Below are positions 1-6,996 of a stretch of 8,656 nucleotides of DNA, one piece after another; the stretch's first letter is position 1; each line of letters begins with the position of its first letter. Below the pieces are notes generated by a model. That model was not told the origin of the DNA, made no database searches, and saw nothing but the letters and a program-made list of their open reading frames with translations. The stretch comes from JAENVT01 sp031412355 (lineage in GTDB: Bacteria > Actinomycetota > Acidimicrobiia > Acidimicrobiales > Ilumatobacteraceae), in assembly GCA_031412355.1 (NCBI GenBank), contig JANOCR010000298.1:1-8656 (forward strand). The letters are read 5' to 3'. A program made the position numbers and the translations under genes.

Positions 1-2015
1 CGGTCGCTGAACTGCATCTCAGTGAAGCCGACGGTGACGAGTTCGCTGCCGATGGCGAGCGACCGTTGCAGGGGGTTCCAGCAGCCACTGTCATTGCCAT
101 TCCCATTCCCATTGGCGGCGTCACTGGAGATGGTGCCGCGGCCGGTCAGGGTTGTGCCGTCGAGCTGGGCGACGACCACGCCACCGGCGGCGTTCGTCAT
201 CGAACCGGCGAGGCAGTCGACGGCCGGGCCGCAGTTGTTCCAACCGGGCGACACCGGCAGCACGATCGTGCCGTCCTCTGGCCAGTACAGGAAGGCGTGG
301 TGGTCCCACTCGGCCTCGCTGAAGCCGCCGATCGCCAGGGTCGACAGGCGCTGCGGGTTGGCGGGATTGCTGACGTCGAACAGCGACAGTTGCGTGCCCT
401 GTACCTGCCCGTTGTCAGTGGCATCTTGGCCGACGCCCAGAAGCAGGCCGTCTCCGACGGGGTGCAGGTATGCCGAGTAGCCGGGGATCTTCAGCTCACC
501 GGTCAGCACCGGTGCGCTCGGGTCGCTGAGATCGATCACGTAAAGCGGGTCGGTTTGACGGAAGGTGACGACGTAGCCCTGCGTGCCCAGGAATCGCACG
601 GCGTAGATCTGCTCGGTCGCGCCCAGGCCGTCGACGATCCCGATCTGCACCAACTCGTTGCCATCGGCGCGCAGCACTCGCACGGCCGATGTCGAGGCCT
701 GCGTCCCGGTCCAATCCTGCGTCGTCGTGGCGACGCGCAAGTCGCCCTCGTACTCGCTCATCGAGAACTGGTTCAGAAGCTGGCCGGGCACCTCGCCCGA
801 AGCGATGTACGAGGCGGTGCCACCTTCGCCCAGCGAGAACTTGTGGATGAGGGTCGGCGGCGCCTCGGTGCGCACGGCCTCGACCATGGTGCCCTGCGGC
901 TGGTACCAATCCCACGACACGGTGGCCAGGTAGATGCTGGTCGTCGAGGCATACACGGTCTCGCCGTTCGACACGATGCCGGCCGAACCAACGGGATCGC
1001 CGGAGCCCTGCAGGTCGATCGAGGCGATCCACGACACACCGAGGCCGGCGAACTCGATGGGCGCGGCCACGGCCGAGCAGTCGAGTGTGGTGGCGATGTC
1101 GCCGAAGGAACCGTCCTCGGTTTCGACGAACGAGCGCGGCATCCAATCCTCGACCGTCGATTGCGAGATGACTTCCTTGTTGCGCTGCAATGCGCGCTCC
1201 TCGTCGAAGCCGAACTGGTCCGGGTAGACGAACGGCAGGCGAGTGGCGAGCGACGAGGTCAGTACGAGGCGAGCGGTGCCGTCGATCGCCCTGCTGGCGA
1301 CCAGGCGACCTTCGAGATGACTGCGGCGAAGCAATATCGGTGCCGACACGTCGCCGACGTCATACAGGGACACGACGGTGTCGAGACCGCTGTACGGCTG
1401 CGTGGCGACCAGCAGGCGTGCGCCGTCGAGCAGCAGTTGATGGGTGCCCTCGGGAAGGTCGAGCTTGGTCACGACTTCGGCATCGGACACGTTGACGATG
1501 CGCACTCCATCCTGCGATGCGACGAACACGTGGATGCCGTCGGTTTCGACGATGTCACCTTCGTCGACACCCACCTCCTGCGTGTTGGTTCCCGAGAAGT
1601 TCGGCCCGCTGGTTTCGGCCGTTGCGGCCGTTGCGTCGCCGTCGCTCATTCTCGGAGCACCACCCATGTCGGCCGCCGCAGCTTCAATCATCGGCACTGC
1701 TCCGCCGCGTGCGTAATAGTCCCACGGGCCAGCGCCTAGCCCCCATGCCGTCACTCGCTGCAGCGCTTCGGTCTTCATGTAGGCGAGCAGATCGGGGCAC
1801 TCGGCGAAGAACCTCAGCTTCGACGATCCCAACGAACTGAACTTTGCCGGGCCCGGCAGATCGGGCAGAGGAGTGGTGTCGGGTACCGGCACGCCGGTCG
1901 TGGTCGGCAAGGTTGCCTTGCGCCCAGTCGGCGCATCGCGGTCGCCGACGCAACCGGCCAGGGACAGGGTCGCCGCGGCGACAACGAAGGCTGCGGTGGG
2001 AAGTGTGCGCGTCAT
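1..2015 (-). CDS. Beta-propeller domain lipoprotein (PF09826 type), C-terminus cut by window edge
   Basis: Reading the minus strand from the ATG at 2015-2013 gives 671 uninterrupted codons that run off the left edge, so the stop is not visible. Residues 1-21 form a signal peptide (basic R3, hydrophobic stretch 8-20) ending in the lipobox L-A-G-C with the lipid-modified Cys at 22. A Thr/Pro-rich linker follows to about residue 55, so the protein should be tethered to the outer face of the membrane. Family hallmarks are TNTQEVGVDEGDIVETDG at 143-160, an LLNQFSMSEY segment near 410-420, and a WDHHAF motif near 565-575. Repeated 'DVSDPSxP'-like blades (YVIDLSDPSAP, LFDVSNPANP) also occur. The molecular function of the family is unknown; an extracytoplasmic binding or structural role is inference. 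No clear Shine-Dalgarno precedes the ATG; the start rests on the signal peptide. It is divergent from the toxin-antitoxin pair with a 101-base gap. Confidence 0.9.
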   Translation of the reverse strand, partial: MTRTLPTAAFVVAAATLSLAGCVGDRDAPTGRKATLPTTTGVPVPDTTPLPDLPGPAKFSSLGSSKLRFFAECPDLLAYMKTEALQRVTAWGLGAGPWDYYARGGAVPMIEAAAADMGGAPRMSDGDATAATAETSGPNFSGTNTQEVGVDEGDIVETDGIHVFVASQDGVRIVNVSDAEVVTKLDLPEGTHQLLLDGARLLVATQPYSGLDTVVSLYDVGDVSAPILLRRSHLEGRLVASRAIDGTARLVLTSSLATRLPFVYPDQFGFDEERALQRNKEVISQSTVEDWMPRSFVETEDGSFGDIATTLDCSAVAAPIEFAGLGVSWIASIDLQGSGDPVGSAGIVSNGETVYASTTSIYLATVSWDWYQPQGTMVEAVRTEAPPTLIHKFSLGEGGTASYIASGEVPGQLLNQFSMSEYEGDLRVATTTQDWTGTQASTSAVRVLRADGNELVQIGIVDGLGATEQIYAVRFLGTQGYVVTFRQTDPLYVIDLSDPSAPVLTGELKIPGYSAYLHPVGDGLLLGVGQDATDNGQVQGTQLSLFDVSNPANPQRLSTLAIGGFSEAEWDHHAFLYWPEDGTIVLPVSPGWNNCGPAVDCLAGSMTNAAGGVVVAQLDGTTLTGRGTISSDAANGNGNGNDSGCWNPLQRSLAIGSELVTVGFTEMQFSD
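92..115. repeat. Four-unit hexanucleotide repeat inside the propeller lipoprotein gene
   Basis: Four tandem units of the form CATTSS (CATTGC, CATTCC, CATTCC, CATTGG) lie in the coding strand of the lipoprotein. Read on the minus strand they encode an alternating Asn-Gly run (N635 to about N641, followed by Asp). The unit length is a multiple of three, so copy-number change would lengthen or shorten a Gly-Asn loop without shifting the frame. The sequence shows only the repeat; variability between strains is not visible here. Confidence 0.75.
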
Positions 2016-2090
2016 GCGGATCTGACGTTGCGAGCCAGCGGATTGGTTCCCGAAGTCAAGAATGCTTGAGAAACCGTTCGGGCGTCAGAT

Positions 2091-2116
2091 GATGTAAGTA
2101 GATGTAAGATTACGTC
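2091..2116 (+). promoter_or_regulatory. Candidate autoregulatory operator of the toxin-antitoxin pair
   Basis: The half-site GATGTAA occurs as a direct repeat at 2091-2097 and 2101-2107, spaced 10 bases, about one helical turn. The second copy is also the left arm of a near-perfect palindrome, GATGTAA-GA-TTACGTC (2101-2116, one mismatch per 7-base arm), which ends exactly at the base before the antitoxin ATG. RHH antitoxins with their PIN toxins typically repress their own operon by binding such short repeated half-sites. That VapB binds here is inferred from position and symmetry. The site also covers the predicted -10 element at 2105-2110. Confidence 0.6.
2105..2110 (+). promoter_or_regulatory. 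Predicted -10 element (TAAGAT), leaderless promoter of the antitoxin gene
   Basis: TAAGAT matches the actinobacterial TANNNT -10 pattern. It ends 6 bases before the A of the ATG at 2117, so it occupies -12 to -7 if transcription begins on the start codon. No Shine-Dalgarno lies upstream of that ATG, which fits a leaderless mRNA. No convincing -35 element is visible at the usual distance (2082-2087 reads GCGTCA). Confidence 0.5.
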
Positions 2117-2377
2117 ATGAGCCATCGCCTGCAAATCACCCTCGAGGATGATCAATACGAATCGCTGGCCAACGAGAGCCAGCGGACCGGAGCATCGATG
2201 GCTGAACTCATTCGCCAGGCCGTCGAAGCCCGCCTCGGGCTGGAGTCCTCCGAGCAACGAGCCGAACGGTTTCGCCAGGCGCTCGCCGCGGCCGCTGGAA
2301 GTTGGCGCGACATGTCCGAGGACGGGCTCGCCTATCAGCGGCGAATTCGGGCGCCGCTGGCCAATCGGGCACGTTGA
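2117..2377 (+). CDS. vapB: VapB-type ribbon-helix-helix antitoxin
   Basis: This is an 86-residue protein. Residues 3-10 (HRLQITLE) form the DNA-contacting beta strand. Residues 11-24 and 26-41 are the two helices of a ribbon-helix-helix fold, with the T-G-A-S turn at 24-27 and MAELIRQAVEARLG after it. The C-terminal half (43-86) carries the G-x-W and D-G-x-x-Y-x-x-x-I-R pattern seen in antitoxins that wrap around PIN toxins. Its expected role is to neutralise the downstream toxin and, with it, to repress the operon at the palindrome just upstream. The start has no Shine-Dalgarno but sits at leaderless distance from a TAAGAT -10 element. Its TGA stop overlaps the toxin ATG by one base, the usual gene order for vapBC. 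The RHH assignment is firm; the exact subfamily is not resolved. Confidence 0.88.
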   Translation: MSHRLQITLEDDQYESLANESQRTGASMAELIRQAVEARLGLESSEQRAERFRQALAAAAGSWRDMSEDGLAYQRRIRAPLANRAR

Positions 2378-2748
2378 TGGTGGTCGTAGACACGAACGTT
2401 CTCGTCGACGTCTTGCGCGGTGTTCCTGCCGCGGTCGCCGTGATGGAACGAGTGGCGACGGATGAGATAGTCGTCCCGTCGATGGTCCGATTCGAGGTTC
2501 TGGCCGGTGCACGACCACGAGAAATGGTCGACATCGAATCGCTGCTCGACGTGTGCATCGACGCCCCGGTCGACGCCTCGATAGCCGACGAGGCAGCCAG
2601 ACTTGCCCGGCGCTACATGCCGTCGCATTCGGGAATCGACCCGATCGACTACGTCGTCGCAGCGACAGCCCGGCTGTTGGACGCGGAGTTGTTGACCCGC
2701 AACGTGAAGCACTTTCCGATGTTCAGACGGTTGAGGCCGCCGTACTGA
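2377..2748 (+). CDS. vapC: VapC-type PIN-domain ribonuclease toxin
   Basis: This is a 123-residue protein, normal length for VapC. It opens with the PIN strand MVVVDTNVLVD, giving catalytic D5. E40 lies in the second motif (VRFEVLAGAR), and D91 in IDYVVAATA is the third acidic residue, with D88 close by. T107-R108-N109 followed by KHF is the fourth conserved block, so the active site looks intact. Family members are Mg2+-dependent RNases that cleave tRNA or rRNA; the target here cannot be read from sequence. The ATG at 2377 was chosen because it starts directly on the PIN strand and overlaps the antitoxin stop as TGATG. With no Shine-Dalgarno of its own, translation is probably coupled to the antitoxin. 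The same frame is open further upstream to 2302 but those codons lie inside the antitoxin gene. The stop is 4 bases from the convergent ABC-F gene. Confidence 0.9.
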   Translation: MVVVDTNVLVDVLRGVPAAVAVMERVATDEIVVPSMVRFEVLAGARPREMVDIESLLDVCIDAPVDASIADEAARLARRYMPSHSGIDPIDYVVAATARLLDAELLTRNVKHFPMFRRLRPPY

Positions 2749-2752
2749 CCCG

Positions 2753-4432
<1,680 letters not shown>

Positions 4433-4438
4433 GGGTAC

Positions 4439-4445
4439 GGTGAGG
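4439..4445 (+). promoter_or_regulatory. Ribosome binding site of the TIGR03085-like gene
   Basis: GGTGAGG lies 2 bases before the ATG at 4448, allowing for the trailing G as part of the purine run. It supports that ATG rather than the far upstream starts in the same frame. It sits in the 15-base gap to the divergent ABC-F gene. Confidence 0.55.
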
Positions 4446-4447
4446 GC

Positions 4448-5080
4448 ATGAGCATCACCGCCAACGAACGTGCCGACATGTGTGACCTGTTCGCCGAGCT
4501 GGGCCCCGACGAACCCACGTTGTGCGAGGGCTGGACGACCCGCGATCTGCTGGCGCACCTGCTGGTGCGCGAGCGCCGGCAAGACGCGGCCGCCGGCATC
4601 GTCATCCCCTTCTTTCGCAAGCATGCCGCCCATGTGACGGCCACGGTCGCCGCCCAGCCGTGGGATGTCATGATCAAACAGTTCCGTGACGGGCCGCCGA
4701 TCTGGTCGCCGTGGGCGATCCCGGTGTTGGGCGACAAGTTCAACCTGTCGGAGTTCTTCGTCCACCACGAAGACATCCGCCGCGCCCAGCCGGAATGGGC
4801 TCCCCGAGAAGGCGATCAGGCCCGCGACGACGCGTTGTGGAACCCGTTGAAGATGATGGGCCGCCTGCTGTTCCGCAAGTCTCCGGTCGGCGTCACATTG
4901 CGCAGCGCAGGGCGCGACGACATCGTTGTCAAGAAGGGCGACCCCGGCGTGATCCTGGTGGGTCTGCCGGGCGAGATCGTCCTGCACGCTTACGGCCGTG
5001 CCCTCGACAAGGTACGGGTGGTCGTGCAGGGGGATCCCGCAGACATCGAAGCGTTCGAGGCATCGCCCCGCGGCCTCTAG
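4448..5080 (+). CDS. TIGR03085-like metal-binding protein (DinB/MDMPI-like fold)
   Basis: This is a 210-residue cytoplasmic protein with no signal peptide or membrane segment. The N-terminus (ERADMCDLFAELGPDEPTLCEGWTTRDLLAHLLVRERR) and FVHHEDIRRA at 104-113 match the actinobacterial TIGR03085 family. That family belongs to the DinB / mycothiol-dependent maleylpyruvate isomerase N-terminal fold. H37 in the D-L-x-A-H-L motif and H106/H107 of HHED are the likely metal ligands; E108 may contribute. The C-terminal part (about 150-210) holds beta strands ending in GDPADIEAFEAS. Members are often linked to mycothiol chemistry but no reaction is established, so none is assigned. ATG 4448 was chosen because it matches the family N-terminus and has GGTGAGG upstream. 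The gene is divergent from the ABC-F gene, and its promoter must lie at least partly inside that gene's first codons. Confidence 0.85.
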   Translation: MSITANERADMCDLFAELGPDEPTLCEGWTTRDLLAHLLVRERRQDAAAGIVIPFFRKHAAHVTATVAAQPWDVMIKQFRDGPPIWSPWAIPVLGDKFNLSEFFVHHEDIRRAQPEWAPREGDQARDDALWNPLKMMGRLLFRKSPVGVTLRSAGRDDIVVKKGDPGVILVGLPGEIVLHAYGRALDKVRVVVQGDPADIEAFEASPRGL

Positions 5081-5084
5081 ATAG

Positions 5085-5100
5085 GGCTCACGGGGGAGCC
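5085..5100. repeat. Short inverted repeat after the TIGR03085-like gene, weak terminator candidate
   Basis: GGCTC (5085-5089) and GAGCC (5096-5100) can pair around a 6-base loop, starting 5 bases past the stop codon. No T-run follows on either strand, so an intrinsic terminator is doubtful. It is the only hairpin I see between this gene and the next. Confidence 0.3.
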
Positions 5101-5149
5101 AAACGGCCTATTTCCGGATCACCGTTCTCAACTGTTCGGGTGTTGCACC

Positions 5150-5155
5150 GATACT
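5150..5155 (+). promoter_or_regulatory. Predicted -10 element (GATACT), leaderless promoter of the NERD gene
   Basis: GATACT differs by one base from TANNNT/TATAAT-type -10 elements and ends exactly 6 bases before the ATG at 5162, so it sits at -12 to -7 relative to the start codon. There is no Shine-Dalgarno before that ATG. The geometry is the same as for the antitoxin gene at 2117. A weak -35 candidate, TTCTCA at 5125-5130, is 19 bases upstream. Confidence 0.45.
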
Positions 5156-5161
5156 CGTGTC

Positions 5162-5890
5162 ATGCCAACGATCCTGCTCGCCTTGCAGCGAGCCGACGTC
5201 TGCCGTTCGTGCGGCAACGGGCTCGCCGTCGGCGCAGAGGTTTGGTGGAACTCCGATGCGGACACGGCCGTGTGCACCACGTGTCGCCGCCCTGATGTGC
5301 TGGTCGAACGGCGGTCGACCAGCCGTATTGCCAGGGTCGCCAGGTTCTTCGGCGACTCGGAACCATCGAGCGATGGACCCGAGCGCGTGCAACGCGAACG
5401 CATGCTGTCGGTCCATCTACACACCGAGCTCGGCCAGCGGGCGGTGGTGCTCGACGATCGCAAGGTCCCGGCCACCAGAGGCCATATCGATCACATCGTG
5501 GTCGCCCCTTCGGGTGTGTGGGTGGTGGCCGCCAACGAGTACGACGGGCGCGTCGAGCGGCGCGACGTCGGCGGCTGGTTCAAGATCGACGAGCGTCTCT
5601 ACGTGGCCGGCAAGGACCGTACGAGCCTGGTCGACGGGATCGACCGCCAGGTGGTCGCGGTCGAGAAGGTGCTCGCCAAGGCAGGGTTCGATTCGGTGCC
5701 GGTGCACGCCGCTTTGTGCTTCGTGAATTCGGAGTGGGGCTGGTTCGCCAAGCCGTTCTCGCTGAACGGCGTGTGGGTCACCTGGGCCCAGAAGTTGACC
5801 GAGCTGGTGATGGATTGGAACGCGATCCCCAACGCCGAGATCGACCGCCTGGCGCGGGTTGTGAAGGCCGGTCTTCCTGCCGCGGCGTAA
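5162..5890 (+). CDS. Zinc-ribbon plus NERD-domain protein with degenerate nuclease site
   Basis: This is a 242-residue soluble protein. Residues 14-41 carry C14-x2-C17 and C38-x2-C41, a zinc-ribbon-like module. After a linker with a basic patch, residues about 75-200 match NERD (nuclease-related domain, PF08378). D110 in the HIDHIVVAP strand is the conserved first acid. The next strand reads GVWVVAANEYDG (118-129), where family members have E/D-x-K before the Tyr and Gly. Here those two catalytic positions are A123 and N125. Q163, in the conserved helix after the fold (DGIDRQVVAVEK), is present. The later segment VPVHAALCFVNSEWGWFAKPF is typical of actinobacterial members. The fold is therefore recognisable but nuclease activity is unlikely; DNA or RNA binding through the zinc ribbon is inference. 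The ATG has no Shine-Dalgarno and fits a leaderless transcript. It stands alone between the TIGR03085-like gene and the DUF4331 operon. Confidence 0.85.
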   Translation: MPTILLALQRADVCRSCGNGLAVGAEVWWNSDADTAVCTTCRRPDVLVERRSTSRIARVARFFGDSEPSSDGPERVQRERMLSVHLHTELGQRAVVLDDRKVPATRGHIDHIVVAPSGVWVVAANEYDGRVERRDVGGWFKIDERLYVAGKDRTSLVDGIDRQVVAVEKVLAKAGFDSVPVHAALCFVNSEWGWFAKPFSLNGVWVTWAQKLTELVMDWNAIPNAEIDRLARVVKAGLPAAA

Positions 5891-5908
5891 CCGCCCACAG
5901 CAGGAGTG

Positions 5909-5934
5909 TCAAGATTCCCTCAAGATTTCTCAAT
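5909..5934 (+). promoter_or_regulatory. Direct repeats TCAAGATT upstream of the DUF4331-TPR operon
   Basis: TCAAGATT occurs at 5909-5916 and again at 5920-5927, 11 bases apart, followed by a partial copy TCAAT at 5930-5934, 10 bases further on. Three half-sites on one face of the helix are typical of sites bound by OmpR/PhoB- or SARP-type winged-helix regulators. No regulator gene is in the window, so the identity of the binder is open. A palindromic CACGTG follows at 5936-5941. Confidence 0.4.
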
Positions 5935-5961
5935 CCACGTGAGCGTCGGCTGCGAACGGCT

Positions 5962-5984
5962 GTCTGGGCGACATTGCCCAAGAC
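5962..5984 (+). promoter_or_regulatory. Inverted repeat (leader hairpin) just upstream of the DUF4331 ribosome binding site
   Basis: GTCTGGGC (5962-5969) pairs with GCCCAAGAC (5976-5984) around the 6-base loop GACATT, giving eight base pairs with one bulged base. The stem ends 2 bases before the AGGAGGA ribosome binding site. If transcribed, it would form a stable hairpin next to the ribosome landing site, a position suited to translational control or mRNA stability. Alternatively it is a protein-binding palindrome. Confidence 0.4.
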
Positions 5985-5986
5985 CC

Positions 5987-5993
5987 AGGAGGA
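5987..5993 (+). promoter_or_regulatory. Strong ribosome binding site of the DUF4331 gene
   Basis: AGGAGGA lies 3 bases before the ATG at 5997. It is the only near-consensus Shine-Dalgarno in the window and fixes the start codon of the DUF4331 gene, suggesting high translation. Confidence 0.8.
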
Positions 5994-5996
5994 ATC

Positions 5997-6980
5997 ATGA
6001 GTATCAAACGCAAAGCGCTGACTGCGCTGGGAGCCGGATCGATCATCGTTGCATCTTCGGTCGCGGCGATGGGAGCCAGCGCCGCCGACCATCTCGACGC
6101 GCCAGGGGTGAGGGCCGATGGCCGCACTGACATCAACGACGTATACGCGTTCCAGTCGCCGACCAACCCCGACAACACGGTGCTGATCATGACCGTCAAC
6201 CCGGTAGCCGGTGTGCTCAGCGGTACGAGCTTCCATCCGGACGCGAGGTACCGGTTCAACATCGACGACGACGGCGACGCCAAGGCAGACACCGAGATCG
6301 AGGTCAAGTTCGGCAAGATCAAGAAGGACGGGCGCCAGGAGATCGAAGTCGAGCTCGAAGGACAGCACAGCGAGGTCGAAGCTGAAGGCCGAGTTGGCGA
6401 GGAGCTTGGGTTCGCCCGCACCGGCCGAGTGATCGCCGGCACGTTCGACGATCCGTTCTTCTTCGACCTCGACGGTTTCCGCAACAACTTCCAGTTCACC
6501 GGGACCAACTTCTTCGCCGGCCTCAACGTGTCGGCGATCGTCGTCGAAGTACCCAGTCATCTGCTCGGTGATGGCGGCATCGGCGTGTGGGCGACCACAT
6601 CGCTGAAGGGCGTGACGGTCGATCAGATGGCCCGCCCGGCGATCAACACGGCGCTTATCGCCGCCGACCGCAAGGATGCGTTCAACAGCACCCCGCCGTC
6701 GCAGCAATGGGCGGTGTTCGGTGCAGAAGTGACCGCACGGATCACCGCTCTGTCGGGTGATGCCGCATACGCCGCGACGATCGCTGGTGTGTTGATCCCC
6801 GACATCTTGACGTTCGAACTCGGCAACTCGTCTGGTTTCCTCAACGGACGTCAGCTCGCCGACGACGTGATCGACGCCGAGTTGAACATCCTCACCAAGG
6901 GTGCTGTCACGACCGATGGCGTCGGCACCAACGACGTGGCGTTCCCCGGCGTGTTCCCCTACCTCGCAGCTGCGAACTGA
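5997..6980 (+). CDS. Secreted DUF4331 domain protein
   Basis: This is a 327-residue protein. Residues 1-29 form a Sec signal peptide: K4/R5/K6, hydrophobic core about 8-25, then A27-S28-A29 as a signal peptidase I site. The mature protein starts near A30 with A-D-H-L-D-A-P, the N-terminal signature of DUF4331 (PF14224). It is followed by D-I-N-D-V-Y-A-F (45-52) and an N-T-V-L-I-M-T-V-N-P strand (60-69), also family hallmarks. Other family-like parts are the Asp-rich stretch NIDDDGDAKADTE (88-100), possibly a metal-binding loop, GTFDDPFFFDLDGF (148-161), and NRN/DDVID-like C-terminal motifs (GRQLADDVIDAEL, 284-296). An unusually charged segment lies at about 107-137. The biochemical role of DUF4331 is unknown. 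There is no membrane anchor or lipobox, so the protein is expected outside the membrane. It is the first gene of an operon with the TPR gene 16 bases downstream. Confidence 0.9.
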   Translation: MSIKRKALTALGAGSIIVASSVAAMGASAADHLDAPGVRADGRTDINDVYAFQSPTNPDNTVLIMTVNPVAGVLSGTSFHPDARYRFNIDDDGDAKADTEIEVKFGKIKKDGRQEIEVELEGQHSEVEAEGRVGEELGFARTGRVIAGTFDDPFFFDLDGFRNNFQFTGTNFFAGLNVSAIVVEVPSHLLGDGGIGVWATTSLKGVTVDQMARPAINTALIAADRKDAFNSTPPSQQWAVFGAEVTARITALSGDAAYAATIAGVLIPDILTFELGNSSGFLNGRQLADDVIDAELNILTKGAVTTDGVGTNDVAFPGVFPYLAAAN

Positions 6981-6996
6981 GCCAGAGGTAACACAG

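Noticed and set aside
66..1739. A 557-codon open frame on the plus strand.
   Set aside because: It lies opposite the propeller lipoprotein gene, whose minus-strand reading has a signal peptide and clear family motifs. The plus-strand product shows no recognisable domain; long antisense frames are common in high-GC DNA.
2054..2059. TTGACT on the minus strand as a -35 element of the lipoprotein gene.
   Set aside because: No -10-like sequence occurs 16-19 bases downstream on that strand (the region reads GGCTCG/GCTCGC).
2302..2376. Earlier in-frame start for the PIN toxin.
   Set aside because: It would overlap the antitoxin C-terminus by 75 bases and add residues before the conserved first PIN strand; the TGATG overlap at 2377 is the usual arrangement.
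4433..4987. Upstream extension of the ABC-F frame to give 744 residues.
   Set aside because: The extra residues lie opposite the TIGR03085-like gene, resemble no ABC-F N-terminus, and are His/Asp-rich in the way shadow frames are.
5102..5126. AACGG and CCGTT arms as a possible hairpin before the NERD gene.
   Set aside because: Only five base pairs around a 15-base loop, with no T-run; not convincing as a terminator or operator.
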